The notes beneath the pieces are model-generated. The model was not told the DNA's origin. It did not search any database and saw only the letters and a program-made list of their open reading frames with translations. From Levilactobacillus namurensis (GTDB lineage: Bacteria; Bacillota; Bacilli; Lactobacillales; Lactobacillaceae), in NCBI RefSeq assembly GCF_032197885.1, contig NZ_CP134159.1, positions 682,001 to 746,000 on the forward strand: a DNA stretch of 64,000 nt, in the 5' to 3' direction. The translations under genes were made by a program, and so were the position numbers. Below, in pieces: positions 7,727 to 16,067 of the stretch (position 1 is its first letter; every line of letters begins with the position of its first letter).

Positions 7727-8212
7727 ATGGATGAATCAGTATCGACAATCGGCCAATTTCTAAACGGCCGCGACACCATCAGTACCAAGGATGCTAAGAT
7801 TTTCATTGATTTAGCTGGTCACACTTGGCCGATGATTGAATGCAACCAGTTTGCGGCAAAACTCGAAAAGAATAAGGAAGATGTGCAGACTCTCGGGAGT
7901 CGCTGGAAGCACAAGAAGGCCACGTCTGTGGAAGGAACCGGGACGTTGGGAGGGTACCTCATCAGTTCCAACTGGCTCAAGTACGCACTACCCTACATCA
8001 AAGGCGGTAAGGACCTGTACTTTTCGGCTACCATGACCATTGAGGACCCTACCTCGAAAGCCGGTAAGCAGACGGTGCTGTTGAAGGACGTTAACCTTGA
8101 CGACATCCCCGTGGCCGACTTTGAGGCTGACGATGGGGTCATGGAGTGGGAATCGGATTTCACTTTCGAAGGAATCGAGCTGGTAGAACCTTTCACCGGC
8201 TTTGAGGAATAG
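7727..8212 (+). CDS. Tail tube protein (XkdM-like)
   Basis: 161 residues with AGGAGCAATGAGCA before ATG 7727. NGRDTISTKDAKIFIDLAG near the start and LLKDVNLDDIPVADFEADDG near the end are typical of XkdM-type core tail tube proteins, which stack as hexamers inside the sheath. It lies directly between sheath and assembly chaperone genes, as expected. Confidence 0.88.
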   Translation: MDESVSTIGQFLNGRDTISTKDAKIFIDLAGHTWPMIECNQFAAKLEKNKEDVQTLGSRWKHKKATSVEGTGTLGGYLISSNWLKYALPYIKGGKDLYFSATMTIEDPTSKAGKQTVLLKDVNLDDIPVADFEADDGVMEWESDFTFEGIELVEPFTGFEE

Positions 8213-8225
8213 GGGGATTTAAAGT

Positions 8226-8633
8226 ATGGCAGAACAATTTTCAGTCAAGGACTTCATCCGTGAGCGGGAGACCGCTCGGCAGGAACTACAATTCAAAGGG
8301 TTTAAGGCCCCGTTTGTCATCGAGGAAGTGACCAACGACGAAAGCGAGAAGCTCCAGAATCAAGCCACCACGGTCAAGGTATCTCGGGGCCAGAAGACCC
8401 GGGACTTCAATCAGCTGAAGTACACGGAGACCCTGCTGGTCGCATCGGTGGTCCAACCGGACTTGAATTCGACTGAGCTGCAGAAGGCCTACAGTGCGCC
8501 AGGCGACCCTTACGGTACGCTCAAGCGGATGCTGACGGTCGGCGAGCTCACCGAGCTGTCGCAGGCAGTTATGGCGCTGTACGGGCTTGACCAATCCCAG
8601 GACGATGAGGTGGAAGATGTAAAAAACTCGTAG
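8226..8633 (+). CDS. Tail assembly chaperone, frame-0 product (XkdN-like)
   Basis: 135 residues (MAEQFSVKDFIRERETARQE), matching XkdN-like chaperones that coat the tape measure during tail assembly. It ends EDVKNS at a slippery A AAA AAC (8621-8627), in register for a -1 slip that produces a longer second chaperone (next entry). This G/G-T arrangement is conserved in long-tailed phages, including lambda. Position between tube and tape measure is as expected. Confidence 0.88.
   Translation: MAEQFSVKDFIRERETARQELQFKGFKAPFVIEEVTNDESEKLQNQATTVKVSRGQKTRDFNQLKYTETLLVASVVQPDLNSTELQKAYSAPGDPYGTLKRMLTVGELTELSQAVMALYGLDQSQDDEVEDVKNS
8608..8627 (+). promoter_or_regulatory. Programmed -1 frameshift signal in the tail chaperone gene
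   Basis: Heptamer A AAA AAC at 8621-8627 is one of the strongest bacterial -1 slippery sequences and is correctly phased. AGGTGG at 8608-8613 lies seven bases upstream and could act as an internal Shine-Dalgarno stimulator, as in dnaX. The frame-0 stop TAG follows at 8631. Confidence 0.85.
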
Positions 8634-8824
8634 CGGCTGGCCAGGGTAACGATTTTAGCTATTACTTTTACGTGATGAACGAGTACCACTGGCTGCCAGC
8701 CCAGTGGGCGGGGCTAACTCCGCACGAAAAGGCGGTAGTCATCGCCGGTATCGATTTACGACTTAAAGAAGAAAAGAAGCAGAAGAGAGAAGCAGAAAGG
8801 AAGGCTAGGGCCAAGCGCCACTAG
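8627..8824 (+). CDS. Tail assembly chaperone, -1 frameshift extension (XkdO-like)
   Basis: This frame has no start codon of its own at the right place. It is entered by the -1 slip and adds 65 residues, giving a fusion of about 199 residues. The added part reads LVAAGQGNDFSYYFYVMNEY with WLPAQWAGLTPHEKAVVIAG and then a very basic tail (KEEKKQKREAERKARAKRH). The tyrosine/tryptophan-rich pattern followed by a charged helix is typical of the second chaperone domain (XkdO, lambda gpT role), which binds the tube subunit. It ends just before the tape measure gene. Confidence 0.82.
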   Translation, partial: LVAAGQGNDFSYYFYVMNEYHWLPAQWAGLTPHEKAVVIAGIDLRLKEEKKQKREAERKARAKRH

Positions 8825-8833
8825 CCTTTTTAT
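8801..8833 (+). terminator. Terminator-like hairpin before the tape measure gene
   Basis: AAGGCTAG (8801-8808) and CTAGCCTT (8821-8828) form a perfect 8-bp stem followed by TTTAT. It overlaps the end of the frameshift extension. It may tune the amount of tape measure transcript rather than stop it fully. Confidence 0.55.
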
Positions 8834-8854
8834 TTAGGAAGGAGGTGTCGCCGA

Positions 8855-11800
8855 GTGGGGAGCACGGTCAGTGCAACAATCAAAATCAATGACGCTTTTA
8901 GTGGGCCTTTGGACAAGCTGTCAGCGGGGCTCGCTCGCGGGTCTTCGGCGATGGGTAACCTGTCGAAGGGTGCCAGCGGCACCGGCAGCATGTTCAAGTC
9001 AGTACTTGGCGGGACGGTCATCGGGGCCGGCATCACTCGTGGCATCGGAGCCATCGGTAATGGGCTGCGGAGTATGTACGGTGAGCTGGACGAGTCCAGC
9101 CGAGCTTGGCAGACTTTCAACGGGAACATGAGCATGCTGGGGCAGAGCCAGTCGCAGATTGCTTCTACCCGGGGCGATTTGCAGAAATTCGCTCAGCAGA
9201 CCATCTACTCCGCGTCTGACATGGCATCCACATACAGCCAACTGGCTGCTGTAGGGACCAAGAACACCGACCAACTGGTCAAGGGTTTTGGTGGCCTGGC
9301 CGCAGCGTCTTCTAATCCACAGCAAGCGATGAAGGCCCTGAGCCAGCAAGCGACCCAAGCGGCCGCTAAGCCTAAGATCCAGTGGATGGACTTCAAACTA
9401 ATGCTTGAGCAGACTCCCGCTGGGATGGCGGCGGTCGCCAAGACGATGCACAAGAGTACTGGCCAGTTGGTCAAGGACGTGCAGGCAGGTAAGGTCAAGA
9501 CCCAGGACTTCTTCGACGCCATCGCAAAAACCGGGACAAACAAGAACTTTTCGAAGATGGCCACGCAGTACAAGACCATTGGGCAGGCAATGGACGGGCT
9601 GCGGGAGACCGCGGCCAACAAATTGCAACCAGCCTTCGATAAGGTCAGCCAGGTAGGCATCAAGGCTATTAGTGGCCTAGTTGACAGTATGGGTTCGATG
9701 GACGTCTCTGGAATTGCGGACGGCATTGTCCCGGTGGTCCAGTCGATTGTGGATGCGGTCAAGACAGCCGGTCAAGCAGTGGGGGCCTTCTGGGACTCTT
9801 TGAGTTCGACCGGGGCCGTCTCGGCGGTCAAGTCGACCATCGGCGACATCGCTCAAGCCATCGGCGACATGCTCAGCAAGCTGTCGAGTGGTGGGGGTAA
9901 GGATCCATTCGCGATGTTTAAAACGCTAGGGAGCATCTCCGGCGGAGCTATCAAGGGGCTAGCCGATGGTGTCGGGGCGATTGCCCGGGCAGTCGGTCAG
10001 CTCCCCCCCAGCTCCATCAAGCTCCTGGCTGGGGCCTTCGTAGCGCTCAAGATGAGCACACGGGGCCTGGTCTTCACAGCAGTAGTCGCCGGACTTACCG
10101 CTCTGAGTAAGCTCAATCCAGGCGTGCTCAACGCCTTAGCCAAGGCGGTCACTGTGCTAGCTATCGCTTTCGCCATGTTTAAAGGCTTGCAGAACGTTGT
10201 GAAAATCATCTCGGATGTGAAGGGGTCACTGAGTGGCCTCGGCGGCCGGGGCGGTTTAGGCAACACCGCTAAGCAGGCGCCTCAGGCTGCGGCAGGTTTC
10301 ATCAAACTGGGCGCTTCACTGGTTCTAGTTGGTGGGGCCGTGGTCCTGGCTGGTGCTGGGATGATGCTTCTGGCTAAGGCAACCACCATGCTGGTAGCTG
10401 CCGGATGGCCAGCCATCGCCGTCTTCGCGGCCATGGTCGCAGGCATCATCATCCTGGCTGTGGTGGTCGCCAACCTTGGTTTCGCCATGCTAGCCGGTGC
10501 TGCGGGCTTTGCGGTCTTTGCAGCAGCATTACTCCTGATTGGGGTCTCGGTGCTCCTGGCGAGTGCCGGGATTGCCCTACTGGCTACTCAGCTGCCAACG
10601 ATTGCGACCTATGGTGCGTCGGCGGCAGGGGCACTGGTTCTACTGGGGGCGGCAATGGCCGTCTTCGGTGTACTGTCTGTTGTGGCCGCAGTCGGGCTGG
10701 TGCTCTTAGGCGCCGGCCTGGCGATTGTCGGGATTGGCTTCGCTGTAGCGGCTGTGGGCGCGCTACTCTTCGGGGTAGCGATGGCCCTGGTCGCAGTGAC
10801 AGTGACAGTTGCGGCGGTCGGGATGTTCCTGCTCGCGGTGGCCTTGCCGTTGATTGCAGTCACATCTATGGTAGCGGCTGTCGGCATGATGCTGATGGCG
10901 GTCGCCCTGGTCATGCTGGCGGCGGTCGCAATGGTCGCTGGAGCCGGCATGATGATTTTCGCGCTAGCTCTGGTCATCGCGGCGCCACTGATGATGATTG
11001 CGGCTGTGGGTGCGGCACTGCTTGGTGCGGCGGCCATCGTGCTGGGTGCCGGGCTAGTCGTAGCTGGCGCGGGCTTGATGGTCGTGGCCGCTGGCTTGCG
11101 GGCCGTCATCTCTGCTGTCTCGGCGATGGTCTCGGCCTTCGTCAACGGCGTGGCACGGCTCATCGCGGCAGTCACTAGTGGCATGAGCCAAGTGGTCTCC
11201 GCTGTCCGCAGTGGTATGCAGCAGGCGGTCAGCGCAGCCAAGAGCTTCGGGTCTGCACTCTTCAGCGCCGGGGCCGACCTTATCCGTGGATTAATCAACG
11301 GGATTAAATCCATGGTCGGGGCGGCTGTCTCGGCAGTAAGCAGCGTCGCTAGCAAGGTGGTCGGTGCAGCTAAGGGCCTTTTAGGCATCGGTTCGCCGTC
11401 CAAAATCTTCAAGCAGTATGGAGTCTGGGTAGTCCAAGGGCTGGCCAACGGATTGAACGCCAACAATGCGGCTGAAACTGCATCGGCGGGCATGGCTCGC
11501 CGGGTGGTCGACGCCGCTCAGTCGCTCAACCACATGCCGACCCTCAACCCCGGCGATGTACTGGCTGACGGCTTCAACCGGGCTTACGATGCCGTGATGG
11601 GGATTGCTGGTGCCGTGCGTGGTATCAGTGGTCAGACCATCGGTGTCATGGGTCGGGTAACGGGTCCAGATGGTACCGCGCTGGGTGGCCCGGTTGAATC
11701 CACAGCAAGTGACGTGCCGTCGAGCACGCCCTTCACTAGTGAGGCTACACCATACACAGCCGGCGCTAGCTACAGCGACAGTACGACAAGCACCAGTAGC

Positions 11801-11932
11801 ACGGGCAACACCATTAACATCGCGGCTGGGGCCTTTCAGCTGACTAGCACTGGCAATGCGGACTACGATGGCGAAGCCTTAGTGGCCAAGATTGAGGATT
11901 ACCTAGTAAATCTGAAGGAACGGAGGGGATAA
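8855..11932 (+). CDS. Tail tape measure protein
   Basis: 1025 residues from GTG 8855 behind AAGGAGGTG. Residues about 60-240 form the conserved tape-measure N-terminal domain (YGELDESSRAWQTFNGNM, then ASDMASTYSQLAAVGTKNTD). Residues about 480-755 are an exceptional run of hydrophobic Ala/Val/Gly/Met segments that read like a dozen or more membrane helices. The part after about 760 has GADLIRGLINGIKSM and GIGSPSKIFKQYG, the typical C-terminal motif. It sets tail length and may enter the host membrane during DNA ejection. At about 1.5 angstrom per residue, a tail near 150 nm would follow. Confidence 0.9.
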   Translation: MGSTVSATIKINDAFSGPLDKLSAGLARGSSAMGNLSKGASGTGSMFKSVLGGTVIGAGITRGIGAIGNGLRSMYGELDESSRAWQTFNGNMSMLGQSQSQIASTRGDLQKFAQQTIYSASDMASTYSQLAAVGTKNTDQLVKGFGGLAAASSNPQQAMKALSQQATQAAAKPKIQWMDFKLMLEQTPAGMAAVAKTMHKSTGQLVKDVQAGKVKTQDFFDAIAKTGTNKNFSKMATQYKTIGQAMDGLRETAANKLQPAFDKVSQVGIKAISGLVDSMGSMDVSGIADGIVPVVQSIVDAVKTAGQAVGAFWDSLSSTGAVSAVKSTIGDIAQAIGDMLSKLSSGGGKDPFAMFKTLGSISGGAIKGLADGVGAIARAVGQLPPSSIKLLAGAFVALKMSTRGLVFTAVVAGLTALSKLNPGVLNALAKAVTVLAIAFAMFKGLQNVVKIISDVKGSLSGLGGRGGLGNTAKQAPQAAAGFIKLGASLVLVGGAVVLAGAGMMLLAKATTMLVAAGWPAIAVFAAMVAGIIILAVVVANLGFAMLAGAAGFAVFAAALLLIGVSVLLASAGIALLATQLPTIATYGASAAGALVLLGAAMAVFGVLSVVAAVGLVLLGAGLAIVGIGFAVAAVGALLFGVAMALVAVTVTVAAVGMFLLAVALPLIAVTSMVAAVGMMLMAVALVMLAAVAMVAGAGMMIFALALVIAAPLMMIAAVGAALLGAAAIVLGAGLVVAGAGLMVVAAGLRAVISAVSAMVSAFVNGVARLIAAVTSGMSQVVSAVRSGMQQAVSAAKSFGSALFSAGADLIRGLINGIKSMVGAAVSAVSSVASKVVGAAKGLLGIGSPSKIFKQYGVWVVQGLANGLNANNAAETASAGMARRVVDAAQSLNHMPTLNPGDVLADGFNRAYDAVMGIAGAVRGISGQTIGVMGRVTGPDGTALGGPVESTASDVPSSTPFTSEATPYTAGASYSDSTTSTSSTGNTINIAAGAFQLTSTGNADYDGEALVAKIEDYLVNLKERRG

Positions 11933-11935
11933 GCG

Positions 11936-12625
11936 ATGAAATTTTCGATTACAGACTCGAAAAATAAGACCTTCAACCTCCCTATCAACCCCAAGGAGTA
12001 CACCATCGATGCGGCCACGGATGACAAGACCGTCAGTGTGGTCAAGCTGGGGCAACTGAACCTCATCGGTGACGAGAAGCTAAAGTCAATCGAGATCACA
12101 AGCACCTTGCCGGTCAAAACGGCTGACGTGCATTACTTGAGCACCACCGACGTGTACAAGAATGGCCAGACCTACCTGGATAAGCTGAGCAAGCTTTACA
12201 AGGCCAAGAAGCCTATCCGACTGGTCATCTCGGGTACTAAGGTGAGCTTCAAGGGAATTATCTCGGAGTTCAAGTACGGTATGGCCGATGGGTTCGCCGA
12301 TGAGTACACGTACACGCTTAAGATTGGCGAGTACCGTGCTCACAAGGCGAAGAAGGTCAAGCAGAAGAAAAAGAAGTCGAAAAAGGTGGCTAAGAAGGGC
12401 AAATCCCGCTCAAAGCCACCCAAGAAAATCAGTCGTGGCTCGAAGGTCATCGTGAACGGCCGTCTGCATCGCGACTCTGCGGGGAGGGGCCCAGGGCTGA
12501 TCGAGCGCAACGCTACACGGAAAATCTCGCTGGTGTCCCCTAAGGCCAAGTACCCGTACCACGTGGCCACACTTGGCGGTGGGGCCCGGGGCTGGGTCTC
12601 TAAATCGGCAGTGAAGGCGGTGTGA
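11936..12625 (+). CDS. Baseplate/tail protein XkdP-like, with basic linker and SH3-like C-terminus
   Basis: 229 residues. The first 140 (MKFSITDSKNKTFNLPINPK, then LDKLSKLYKAKKPIRLVISG) match XkdP-type proteins. A strongly basic linker follows (residues about 140-165, nearly all Lys/Arg/Ser). The last 60 residues (SKVIVNGRLHRDSAGRGPGL, ARGWVSKSAVKAV) look like an SH3-type wall-binding fold. Classical XkdP has a LysM domain there, so the wall-binding module appears to have been exchanged. It links tape measure and baseplate hub, as the order shows. Confidence 0.7.
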   Translation: MKFSITDSKNKTFNLPINPKEYTIDAATDDKTVSVVKLGQLNLIGDEKLKSIEITSTLPVKTADVHYLSTTDVYKNGQTYLDKLSKLYKAKKPIRLVISGTKVSFKGIISEFKYGMADGFADEYTYTLKIGEYRAHKAKKVKQKKKKSKKVAKKGKSRSKPPKKISRGSKVIVNGRLHRDSAGRGPGLIERNATRKISLVSPKAKYPYHVATLGGGARGWVSKSAVKAV

Positions 12626-12627
12626 AC

Positions 12628-13650
12628 ATGGCAGTGACCCTATTTACGATTCAGACACCCGGTACTAAGACGGTCTGGGACGTCCGGGATATCCTGGAGT
12701 CCGAGATCAAGTGGACGACTGACATCGACTTCTCCGCTGGTCAGCTGACTTTTAAGCTCGTGGAAGTGGATGAAGGCTTCACCCCCAAGAACGGCGATGT
12801 GGTCAAGTTCCGATGGGACCACGAGCCGGTCTTTAAGGGGAAAATCTTTAAGTTCGACTACGACGAGTCAGAAGTCTTCACCATCACGGCCTATGACAAT
12901 CTCCGGTACTTCAAGAATCAAGACTCACTCATCTGGCCAGTGTCGACCATCACGCAGCGCTTCACCAAGGCCGCCAAGCTGGCCGGCGTACCGCACAAGG
13001 TGGTGGACAAATCGACCCACAAGCTAACAGCGGAGGTGTGCGACAGCAAGTCGTACTTCGACATGCTCAAGGAGTCCTTCAAGTCCACACGCCGGGCGAC
13101 CGGGCACCGCTACTTCCTCTTCTGCAACTATGGCACCGTCGAATTGAGACGGTCACCGCACAAGAAGGTCAAGCGCTACATCGGAGACAAGTCCTACATG
13201 ACTGGCTTCTCATATAGCCGGAGCATCGAGGACGTCGCCAATGTGGTCAGGGTGGTGCGGACTGATAAGTCCAAGAAGCAGCAGACTTCGGCCACCTCTA
13301 AGGCGGCAGAGGCCAAGTCCACGAAGCTGACGACCGTCACCAAGCAGGGTAGCACCGTCGAACGGTGGGGCCGGCTCCAGACGGTTGAGAAGGCCAAGGA
13401 CAAAGCCAACGCAGCCCAAATGAAGGCCAAGGCGGCCAGTATCCTGAAATCGAAGGGTAAGCAAGCCCACACTCTCAAGCTGGATGTGCTGGGGACCCTG
13501 GACATGATACCCGGCAACGAGTATCCCGTGAAGGTGAAGAGCCTGAAGGACATCGGCGTGGGCACCAAGTACATGCTGATCACTAAGTCCACCCATACCT
13601 TCAGCGGGACGACTGACACGGCAGAGCTTGAGATGAAAGTGAGGTGGTAG
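12628..13650 (+). CDS. Baseplate hub protein (XkdQ-like, gpD-like)
   Basis: 340 residues from ATG 12628 (MAVTLFTIQTPGTKTVWDV); GTG 12622 is less likely as GGCGGTG sits better for 12628. Domain pattern: N-terminal beta barrel (SAGQLTFKLVEVDEGFTPKN), then TITQRFTKAAKLAGVPHKVV and ASILKSKGKQAHTLKLDVLG near the C-terminus, as in XkdQ/phage late control D-like hub proteins. The hub joins the tail tube to the baseplate. Central residues about 210-245 are Lys/Thr/Ser/Ala-rich and probably a flexible linker. Confidence 0.78.
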   Translation: MAVTLFTIQTPGTKTVWDVRDILESEIKWTTDIDFSAGQLTFKLVEVDEGFTPKNGDVVKFRWDHEPVFKGKIFKFDYDESEVFTITAYDNLRYFKNQDSLIWPVSTITQRFTKAAKLAGVPHKVVDKSTHKLTAEVCDSKSYFDMLKESFKSTRRATGHRYFLFCNYGTVELRRSPHKKVKRYIGDKSYMTGFSYSRSIEDVANVVRVVRTDKSKKQQTSATSKAAEAKSTKLTTVTKQGSTVERWGRLQTVEKAKDKANAAQMKAKAASILKSKGKQAHTLKLDVLGTLDMIPGNEYPVKVKSLKDIGVGTKYMLITKSTHTFSGTTDTAELEMKVRW

Positions 13651-13652
13651 GT

Positions 13653-13973
13653 ATGGCAGGTGAGCAACTGCTGGACATGATGGAAGCCCGTGGTGGAAGT
13701 GACAGTGACTACTCCGACATCGTTTTTGGGACGGTAGTCAGTGAGAAACCGCTCAAGATACAGATTTCGAACCAAATAACTCTGACCGATGCCTTACTGA
13801 ACCTCAGCGTGTCGGTCACCGACCACAAGATAAAGGTGAAGGATGGTGGTAACACCAAGACGGTCACTATCCTGGGAGCCCTCAAGAAAGGTGATGGGGT
13901 CACCATGATCCGCCAGGATGGTGGCCAACAATTTTATGTTCTTGAAAAGATTGGAGGTGACGAAGATGGATGA
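13653..13973 (+). CDS. Baseplate protein XkdR-like (DUF2577)
   Basis: 106 residues from ATG 13653 (MAGEQLLDMMEARGGSDSD), chosen because GAGGTGG lies just before it. Features YSDIVFGTVVSEKPLKIQIS and a C-terminal GDGVTMIRQDGGQQFYVLEK fit the small DUF2577/XkdR beta-barrel proteins next to the hub in PBSX-type baseplates. The gene overlaps the next one by eight bases. Confidence 0.78.
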   Translation: MAGEQLLDMMEARGGSDSDYSDIVFGTVVSEKPLKIQISNQITLTDALLNLSVSVTDHKIKVKDGGNTKTVTILGALKKGDGVTMIRQDGGQQFYVLEKIGGDEDG

Positions 13974-14397
13974 TGAGCTGGACTTAGAGGTAGTCGACGA
14001 GGTCGAAGACGACCTTGAAGAAGAGACGCTTCCCAGCCGAACTTACCTGGTCACAAATGGTCGCATTCGGTCAATGACCGATGGACGCCAGGCAATGGTG
14101 CAAGCAATCGACAAGATTTTGCGTACCGAACGCTTTGTCTATCCCATTTATGACGAGGACTACGGGAACGACTTCACGGAGTTACTCGGTAAGGATATGG
14201 ATTACGCCAAGGTTGAAGCAGAACGGATGCTTGAAGAAGCGCTTTATGCCGATGATCGGGTGACCGACGTCGCTGTGGATGATATTGAGCAAGTTGACGC
14301 TACGACTTTGGTGGTGACTGGGACCGTTGAAACCATCTTCGGAACATTCCCAGTAGAAAGCGAGGTGGCACTGGGTGAATCCACAGACACTAATTGA
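13966..14397 (+). CDS. Baseplate wedge protein XkdS-like (DUF2634, gp25-like)
   Basis: 143 residues from ATG 13966 (MDDELDLEVVDEVEDDLEEE), start set by GGAGGTGA nine bases upstream. An acidic N-terminal tail of 25 residues is followed by SRTYLVTNGRIRSMTDGRQA and RTERFVYPIYDEDYGNDFTE, the signature of XkdS/DUF2634 wedge proteins related to T4 gp25, which anchors the sheath to the baseplate. It overlaps the following baseplate J gene. Confidence 0.82.
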   Translation: MDDELDLEVVDEVEDDLEEETLPSRTYLVTNGRIRSMTDGRQAMVQAIDKILRTERFVYPIYDEDYGNDFTELLGKDMDYAKVEAERMLEEALYADDRVTDVAVDDIEQVDATTLVVTGTVETIFGTFPVESEVALGESTDTN

Positions 14398-15520
14398 AAC
14401 ACTACAGGCCCAAGACTTTGACTACTGGCTGGACAAAATGCTCGATGAGGTCCCAGAGACAGTAGATACTCGGCAGGGGTCGGTCATCTATGATGCCATG
14501 GCGCCGGCAGCAACGATGCTCGCGGAGCAGTCTTTGCAACTGGCTGATTCTGTGAAGCAGGGATATACGTCCACGGCCGAGGGAGACCCATTAGACTGGC
14601 ATGCCGCGGATAAAGGAACCACCCGCCAACCGGCGACGGCGGCTCAAGTCACTGTAAAGCTGACTGATAGTGATGGTAATCCAATCAATTCCGTAGAACT
14701 GGCAGACCGCTTTGCTAGCGTGGGAGATGACCCCATTTTTTATATGGTCACAAAGGTAAATGGGGATGGCACTGCGGTTTTAACCGCGGAAGTCGCTGGA
14801 AGCGCACCGAATAGTTATTTAGGTCAAGTAGTCCCGGTAACGCCTAACGATTCACTATCTTGGGCAGAAATTACGGAAGTATCGGTTCCAGCACGAGATG
14901 CGGAAGATGACGATCATCTTCGAGCGCGACTACTGTCACCCAACAGCTACATTGCCTATGGTGGGAACGTGGCTGATTATGCTGATATGCTAGCTCAAAT
15001 TACTTCCGTGGGAGCCGGTCAGATTTATCCCGCTTGGGCCGGTGGTGGGACCGTTAAGCTAGTCATTTTGGATAATGACCTATTACCGGCTAGTAAGGAA
15101 CTTCTTACTCAAGTTCAAAGTGAGATTGACCCTGACCAAGAGGCTAGCGGGTACGGTTTAGCACCAATCGACCATGAGGTGACGGTAGTAGCTCCGGAAG
15201 TCTTAAAAATCGATGTTGCTTCGAAGGTGAGTGTGGCCGCAAATGAGACGTTAGGTACTGTCACAGAGAAAATCAAGACAGCTGTTGGCGAATTCTTTAG
15301 GGTGCTTCGCTCACAGTGGGATATTCTGGACAGCCGAACTGGTCGAGGGTATTTCATGACGGTTTATCGATCTCAGCTTTTAGCGCAGATTATGAAAGTA
15401 GAAGGTGTGGTAGACGCGTCGCTCCCCACCCTAAATGGTAAGGAAGCCGATGTGGTACTGACTTTTACAAACGAAGTCTCCCAGTTACCGGAAGTGGGTG
15501 AGGTGGTTATTAGTGAGTAA
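14375..15520 (+). CDS. Baseplate J-like protein (XkdT-like)
   Basis: 381 residues, GTG start at 14375 with GAGGTGG upstream and overlap with the previous gene. The pattern LDEVPETVDTRQGSVIYDAM near the N-terminus, then DPLDWHAADKGTTRQPATAA and ARDAEDDDHLRARLL, is diagnostic of the baseplate J family (T4 gp6/P2 gpJ). The protein forms the wedge ring that controls contraction. The DNA from about 14,600 is less GC-rich than the genes before it. Confidence 0.9.
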   Translation: MNPQTLIETLQAQDFDYWLDKMLDEVPETVDTRQGSVIYDAMAPAATMLAEQSLQLADSVKQGYTSTAEGDPLDWHAADKGTTRQPATAAQVTVKLTDSDGNPINSVELADRFASVGDDPIFYMVTKVNGDGTAVLTAEVAGSAPNSYLGQVVPVTPNDSLSWAEITEVSVPARDAEDDDHLRARLLSPNSYIAYGGNVADYADMLAQITSVGAGQIYPAWAGGGTVKLVILDNDLLPASKELLTQVQSEIDPDQEASGYGLAPIDHEVTVVAPEVLKIDVASKVSVAANETLGTVTEKIKTAVGEFFRVLRSQWDILDSRTGRGYFMTVYRSQLLAQIMKVEGVVDASLPTLNGKEADVVLTFTNEVSQLPEVGEVVISE

Positions 15521-16067
15521 GTTGCAAGATTTTAAACCGAATTACTATGATGGCATACTCGAGATGGATGCTTTACTGGACGCTGAACAACCCGCGTTCG
15601 ACCAAGCGACGGCAGCCATTAATCGCCTTCTGCTAAACCGATTCGTGATGAAGGCAGACAGTGATGGGTTGAGCTTGCTTGAGTCTGAACTGGGAATTGA
15701 AACAGACCTCACGCAACCGCTTGAGTCTAGACGGTACGATATTCTGGTTCGAATGTTGCCGCCACACCCCATCACGTTCAAGTATCTGAAGGATTTAGTG
15801 AAGTCGTTTGACATCTCGGCGTCACTTCAACGAGACGTTTTACGACAAGCGATTACCAGTTACAGTCGGCAGGACAGCGTGACCACCGAGCAGCTAAGGC
15901 GTTTACGTTATTTGTTGAACGTCTACTTGCCGGGAAACATGACCTATCGACTAATCACGACGGGGGATGTTGAGATTCCACAGCCTCATAACTTAGGTAT
16001 GGCAGTAGACGTCCACATTGAAACGGTTGTGATGCCGCAACCAGTGGAGTTGGGAGGAAGTTCATAA
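15513..16067 (+). CDS. Baseplate/tail protein XkdU-like (DUF2313)
   Basis: 184 residues from GTG 15513, which overlaps the previous stop and has GGTGAGGTGG upstream; the longer form from GTG 15498 is less likely. The sequence SKLQDFKPNYYDGILEMDAL, LESRRYDILVRMLPPHPIT and a beta-rich end fits the YmfQ/DUF2313 family (P2 gpI-like), which attaches fibres to the baseplate J ring. The next gene is the tail fibre, as expected. Confidence 0.8.
   Translation: MSKLQDFKPNYYDGILEMDALLDAEQPAFDQATAAINRLLLNRFVMKADSDGLSLLESELGIETDLTQPLESRRYDILVRMLPPHPITFKYLKDLVKSFDISASLQRDVLRQAITSYSRQDSVTTEQLRRLRYLLNVYLPGNMTYRLITTGDVEIPQPHNLGMAVDVHIETVVMPQPVELGGSS

Noticed and set aside
9999..11493. Long reading frames opposite or shifted within the tape measure gene (e.g. 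minus strand 10609-11493)
   Set aside because: They are by-products of the repetitive Ala/Val/Gly codons, lack ribosome binding sites and give low-complexity proteins.
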